Below the pieces are notes generated by a model. The model saw only the letters and a program-made list of their open reading frames with translations, was not told where the DNA came from and did no database searches. This document shows positions 6,064 to 7,689 of a stretch of 7,689 bases of DNA, piece after piece. The number at the start of each line of letters is the position of its first letter. Position 1 is the first letter of the stretch. The stretch is from Spirochaetota bacterium (GTDB lineage Bacteria; Spirochaetota; Spirochaetia; Treponematales; Treponemataceae). The stretch covers positions 1 through 7,689 of the forward strand of contig JAEWMY010000043.1 in assembly GCA_023393015.1 (NCBI GenBank), written 5' to 3'. A program made the position numbers and the translations under genes.

Positions 6064-7401
6064 CTATCCGATCATCACGCGCGCGGAGGGGTACTCCACG
6101 AAGCGTTCCTTGTCGGTCTTAGCGAAACCGAGCGCCATGGCGAATACGCCGGTTCGCCCGATAAACATGGCAAGTATTACAACAAGCTTTCCTGCGGTCG
6201 TCAGGGTACCCGTTATACCGAGCGACAACCCGACCGTGGCGAACGCCGAAACCGTCTCGAAAATCACGTCGAACAGCCGGATCGCTCCCGATTCAATGGC
6301 GACGCGCTCGGTTATGTAGAGCGCGGAGATCACGGCCAAAACGATAATAAGGCTCTTCGCCACGATGCTGAAAGCCCGCTCGATCAAAGCCGTATCAAGG
6401 TTTCTCTTGCCGACGTTCAGGCCACGCATATCCGGATTTCCCCGAATCGCGTACAGCAATACGAGAAAAAAGGTGGTGGTCTTGACGCCGCCCGCGATCG
6501 ATCCCGGGGAACCGCCGACAAACATCAGTATCGCGGTAAAAAAACTGACGAACGGCGAGAAAGAACTTTGCGGCACAACGGTGAAACCCGCGGTACGCGG
6601 GGTCGCCGCCTGAAATACCGCGAGAAACGCGCCGCGCCCGATACCCATCCCGGAGAAGGCGCCGTTAAGTTCCGCAAGAAAGAAAACGAGCCCCCCGATA
6701 AACAACAGAGAACCCGTCAGGGCAAGAACGAGCCTTGAATGAAAACTCAGGCGAGAACGAAAACCGGTAATCCTTCTGGCAACATCCGTCAGTACGATAA
6801 ACCCGATACCACCGGTAACGAAAAGAACGAATACCGGAACGATCACTAGGTCATTCGCGGAAAATCCCGCCAAACTGTCGTCATACGTCGAAAAACCGGC
6901 GTTGCAAAAGGCGGAAACGGAATGGAAGATCGCGTCGAGCAACGGATTTACTGCCCCCGCCGAACGAAAGCCGAGATAGAGGGGAACCGCGCACAAGGTC
7001 TCTATCAGTATCGTGAATACGAAGATCGAGCGCACGATTTTTCTGGGCTCCGTCTCTACATCATCTATGAAGAAATCCCTGATAACCGCCCTGTTTACGA
7101 GCGATACCTTCCTTTGAGGAACGGCGATGTAGAGGGAAAAAAAGGAAACGATACCAAGTCCGCCGAACTGTATGAGAATCATGACTGTTACGAAACCTGC
7201 GGGGGTGTATACGTTCATCGGTACGGTGGAAAGACCCGTCACGCACACGGCAGAAACGGCGGTAAAGAGCGCGTCAACGTACGGAACGGATACGCCGCCG
7301 GCATACATCGGGGGAAGACTCAGGATAAAAGAACCGATCAGAGACAAGCCAACGAAATAGCCGAAAAGTTGCAGCTTGTCCATCGAAAGACGTGAACGCA
7401 T
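6064..7401 (-). CDS. ktrB: Ktr/Trk potassium uptake membrane subunit
   Basis: A K+-translocating integral membrane protein of the inner membrane, 445 residues, the same size as Bacillus KtrB. It has the four M1-P-M2 repeats of the family. Each pore loop carries its selectivity-filter glycine: VTGLST (Gly56), CNAGFST (Gly169), PRTAGFT (Gly272) and TVGLSLG (Gly391). The flexible gating segment GGSPGSIAGGVKTTTF follows repeat three at 296-311. RLSMDKLQLFG near the N-terminus matches the conserved Arg-Leu-Ser start of KtrB proteins, which favours the ATG at 7401-7399 over the in-frame ATG at 7383-7381. An in-frame TAA stands just upstream, so no further extension is possible. No Shine-Dalgarno sequence precedes either ATG, and the promoter lies immediately upstream, implying leaderless initiation. 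Ten bases separate its TAG from ktrA, with which it forms an operon. Whether it is Na+-coupled cannot be told from sequence. Confidence 0.95.
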   Translation of the reverse strand: MRSRLSMDKLQLFGYFVGLSLIGSFILSLPPMYAGGVSVPYVDALFTAVSAVCVTGLSTVPMNVYTPAGFVTVMILIQFGGLGIVSFFSLYIAVPQRKVSLVNRAVIRDFFIDDVETEPRKIVRSIFVFTILIETLCAVPLYLGFRSAGAVNPLLDAIFHSVSAFCNAGFSTYDDSLAGFSANDLVIVPVFVLFVTGGIGFIVLTDVARRITGFRSRLSFHSRLVLALTGSLLFIGGLVFFLAELNGAFSGMGIGRGAFLAVFQAATPRTAGFTVVPQSSFSPFVSFFTAILMFVGGSPGSIAGGVKTTTFFLVLLYAIRGNPDMRGLNVGKRNLDTALIERAFSIVAKSLIIVLAVISALYITERVAIESGAIRLFDVIFETVSAFATVGLSLGITGTLTTAGKLVVILAMFIGRTGVFAMALGFAKTDKERFVEYPSARVMIG

Positions 7402-7406
7402 GCGGC

Positions 7407-7435
7407 ATTATATCGTTTCGCGAGCTCGCTGTACA
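7407..7435 (-). promoter_or_regulatory. sigma70-like promoter of ktrBA, adjoining the start codon
   Basis: Read on the minus strand, TGTACA (7435-7430) and a perfect TATAAT (7412-7407) are 17 bp apart. The -35 box matches four of six positions. Counting six to eight bases from the -10 box puts the transcription start at about 7399-7401, which is the ktrB ATG itself. That leaves no room for a ribosome-binding site. Confidence 0.65.
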
Positions 7436-7458
7436 CATTTTTCAGATATCCGATAGAC

Positions 7459-7490
7459 GAAAACGGCCCACCTTGCGGTGAGCCGTTTTC
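7459..7490 (-). terminator. Hairpin, probably a terminator for a minus-strand transcript from the right
   Basis: GAAAACGGC (7459-7467) and GCCGTTTTC (7482-7490), with CACC and GGTG inside, form a 14-bp stem. In minus-strand RNA the one irregular position is a U-G wobble and the loop is GCAA, a stable GNRA tetraloop. In plus-strand RNA the same position is a C-A mismatch with loop TTGC. The structure is therefore built for minus-strand transcripts, and ends with GCCGTTTTC. It lies upstream of the ktrB promoter, so it would end a unit entering from beyond the right edge. The U-tract is short, so termination is likely, not certain. Confidence 0.6.
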
Positions 7491-7509
7491 ATAAAAATCG
7501 GAAAGCCAT

Positions 7510-7541
7510 GGAGAATCGTTACGCGAATCTCCCGCTTTTTT
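7510..7541 (+). repeat. Imperfect hairpin followed by a T-run
   Basis: GGAGAATCG (7510-7518) pairs with CGAATCTCC (7524-7532) with one A-A mismatch around loop TTACG. CGC and then six T (7536-7541) follow on the plus strand. This has terminator shape on the plus strand, but no plus-strand gene is seen upstream of it: ktrB runs the other way. It may instead belong to the larger repeat cluster to its right. Confidence 0.4.
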
Positions 7542-7579
7542 ATTAAAGCGTCTCGAAAGAGACGCTTTAATAAAAAAGC
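7534..7579. repeat. Inverted repeat with 21-bp perfect arms and a 4-base loop
   Basis: The arms are 7534-7554 and 7559-7579 and are fully complementary; the loop is GAAA on the plus strand (a GNRA tetraloop closed by C-G) and TTTC on the minus strand. The inner part GCGTCTC/GAGACGC is GC-rich and the outer part is A/T-rich, ending in T and A runs. This is the look of a bidirectional intrinsic terminator, although the run after the GC stem is TTTAAT and not pure T. The arm also contains TTTAAT (7566-7571), which resembles a -10 box, with a poor TTAAAG (7543-7548) 17 bp upstream, so a promoter role for the downstream frame cannot be excluded. Confidence 0.7.
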
Positions 7580-7592
7580 CTGGCAGCTACCC

Positions 7593-7616
7593 GAGAAACC
7601 GCGGTCGCGGTTTCTC
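7593..7616. repeat. 24-bp near-perfect palindromic hairpin
   Basis: GAGAAACCGCG (7593-7603) and CGCGGTTTCTC (7606-7616) are perfect complements flanking GT. As RNA it would form a ten-pair stem with a four-base loop on either strand. It lies 13 bases from the 21-bp repeat and three bases from the next one. No U-tract follows on the plus strand. On the minus strand it is followed by GGGTAGCTGCCAGGC and six T. Confidence 0.6.
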
Positions 7617-7619
7617 TTG

Positions 7620-7680
7620 GAGAAGAATGCCGAAGAATATCGAAATATCTTCCGGGAAAATCATGGACGGCATTCTTCTC
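7620..7680. repeat. Inverted repeat with 13-bp perfect arms around a 35-base loop
   Basis: GAGAAGAATGCCG (7620-7632) and CGGCATTCTTCTC (7668-7680) are exact complements. The loop holds a smaller bulged hairpin (7633-7651, AAG/ATAT against ATAT/CTT around CGAA). Thirteen perfect pairs at this distance are unlikely by chance. On the plus strand the left arm contains most of a possible ribosome-binding site and a start codon. On the minus strand the element could be a helix of a structured RNA. Confidence 0.6.
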
Positions 7681-7689
7681 ATGGCTATC
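7627..7689 (+). CDS. Possible 5' end of an unrecognised gene running off the right edge
   Basis: An ATG at 7627 opens 21 codons to the window edge, beginning MPKNIEISSGKIMDG and then ILLMAI. GGAG (7619-7622) lies four bases upstream. Codon choice resembles the neighbouring genes, but 21 codons prove nothing and I do not recognise the product. Its ribosome-binding site and start are base-paired with codons 14-18 in the 13-bp inverted repeat. No clear promoter fits in the hairpin-filled stretch upstream. The alternative is that this is part of a minus-strand structured RNA and not coding. Confidence 0.3.
   Translation, partial: MPKNIEISSGKIMDGILLMAI

Noticed and set aside
5676..6738. Plus-strand open frames opposite ktrA and ktrB.
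   Set aside because: ktrA and ktrB are clear on the minus strand with complete motifs; the opposite frames are Arg-rich and lack any domain or ribosome-binding site.
7510..7689. An integron-type attC site or a tRNA gene in the hairpin cluster.
   Set aside because: No RYYYAAC/GTTRRRY pair bounds the repeats, and no T-arm (GGTTCRA) or anticodon arm geometry is present.

Overview
The window looks like chromosomal DNA from a GC-rich spirochaete. The main evidence is the EF-G: its sequence follows the spirochaete/planctomycete EF-G1 type, which groups with mitochondrial EF-G1 (AHIDSGKTT in the P-loop, RGITIQSAST in switch I, LVLCSVGGVQ after the DTPGH motif), rather than ordinary bacterial EF-G. 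The beta-strand-rich envelope-like protein at the left edge and the KtrAB potassium system fit a diderm but do not prove it. The assignment is inferred from sequence style only.

Layout. Positions 1-704 (+) hold the C-terminal 233 codons of an unrecognised beta-rich, probably outer-membrane or periplasmic protein. A sigma70-like promoter (733-761) and a short leader hairpin precede fusA (832-2919, +). Ten bases later comes a 227-residue RecA/KaiC/DnaB-fold ATPase of unknown function (2930-3613, +). The pair looks like one operon, closed by a very strong intrinsic terminator (3641-3672). A new sigma70-like promoter (3682-3710), with a perfect 14-bp palindrome over its expected start site, drives malQ, a GH77 4-alpha-glucanotransferase (3747-5294, +). 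Two minus-strand genes converge on malQ: ktrB (7401-6064), the K+-translocating subunit, then ktrA (6053-5337), its RCK regulatory subunit, separated by 10 bp. The ktrB promoter (7435-7407) has a perfect TATAAT placed so close to the ATG that the message should be leaderless or nearly so.

The last 230 bases (7459-7689) are unusually dense in inverted repeats: five successive hairpins, including one with 21-bp perfect arms and one with 13-bp perfect arms around a 35-base loop. The last repeat overlaps the ribosome-binding site and start of a possible plus-strand gene cut by the window edge. The complementary strand ends in a 5S-rRNA-like tail (GCTGCCAGGC followed by six T) and has a 5S-like overall shape, but lacks the conserved 5S core. 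This is the least explained part of the window.

The genes fall into three jobs: translation elongation plus an unknown ATPase partner, maltodextrin metabolism probably under sugar-responsive repression, and NAD/ATP-gated K+ uptake. I see no mobile element, CRISPR array, tRNA or complete rRNA.
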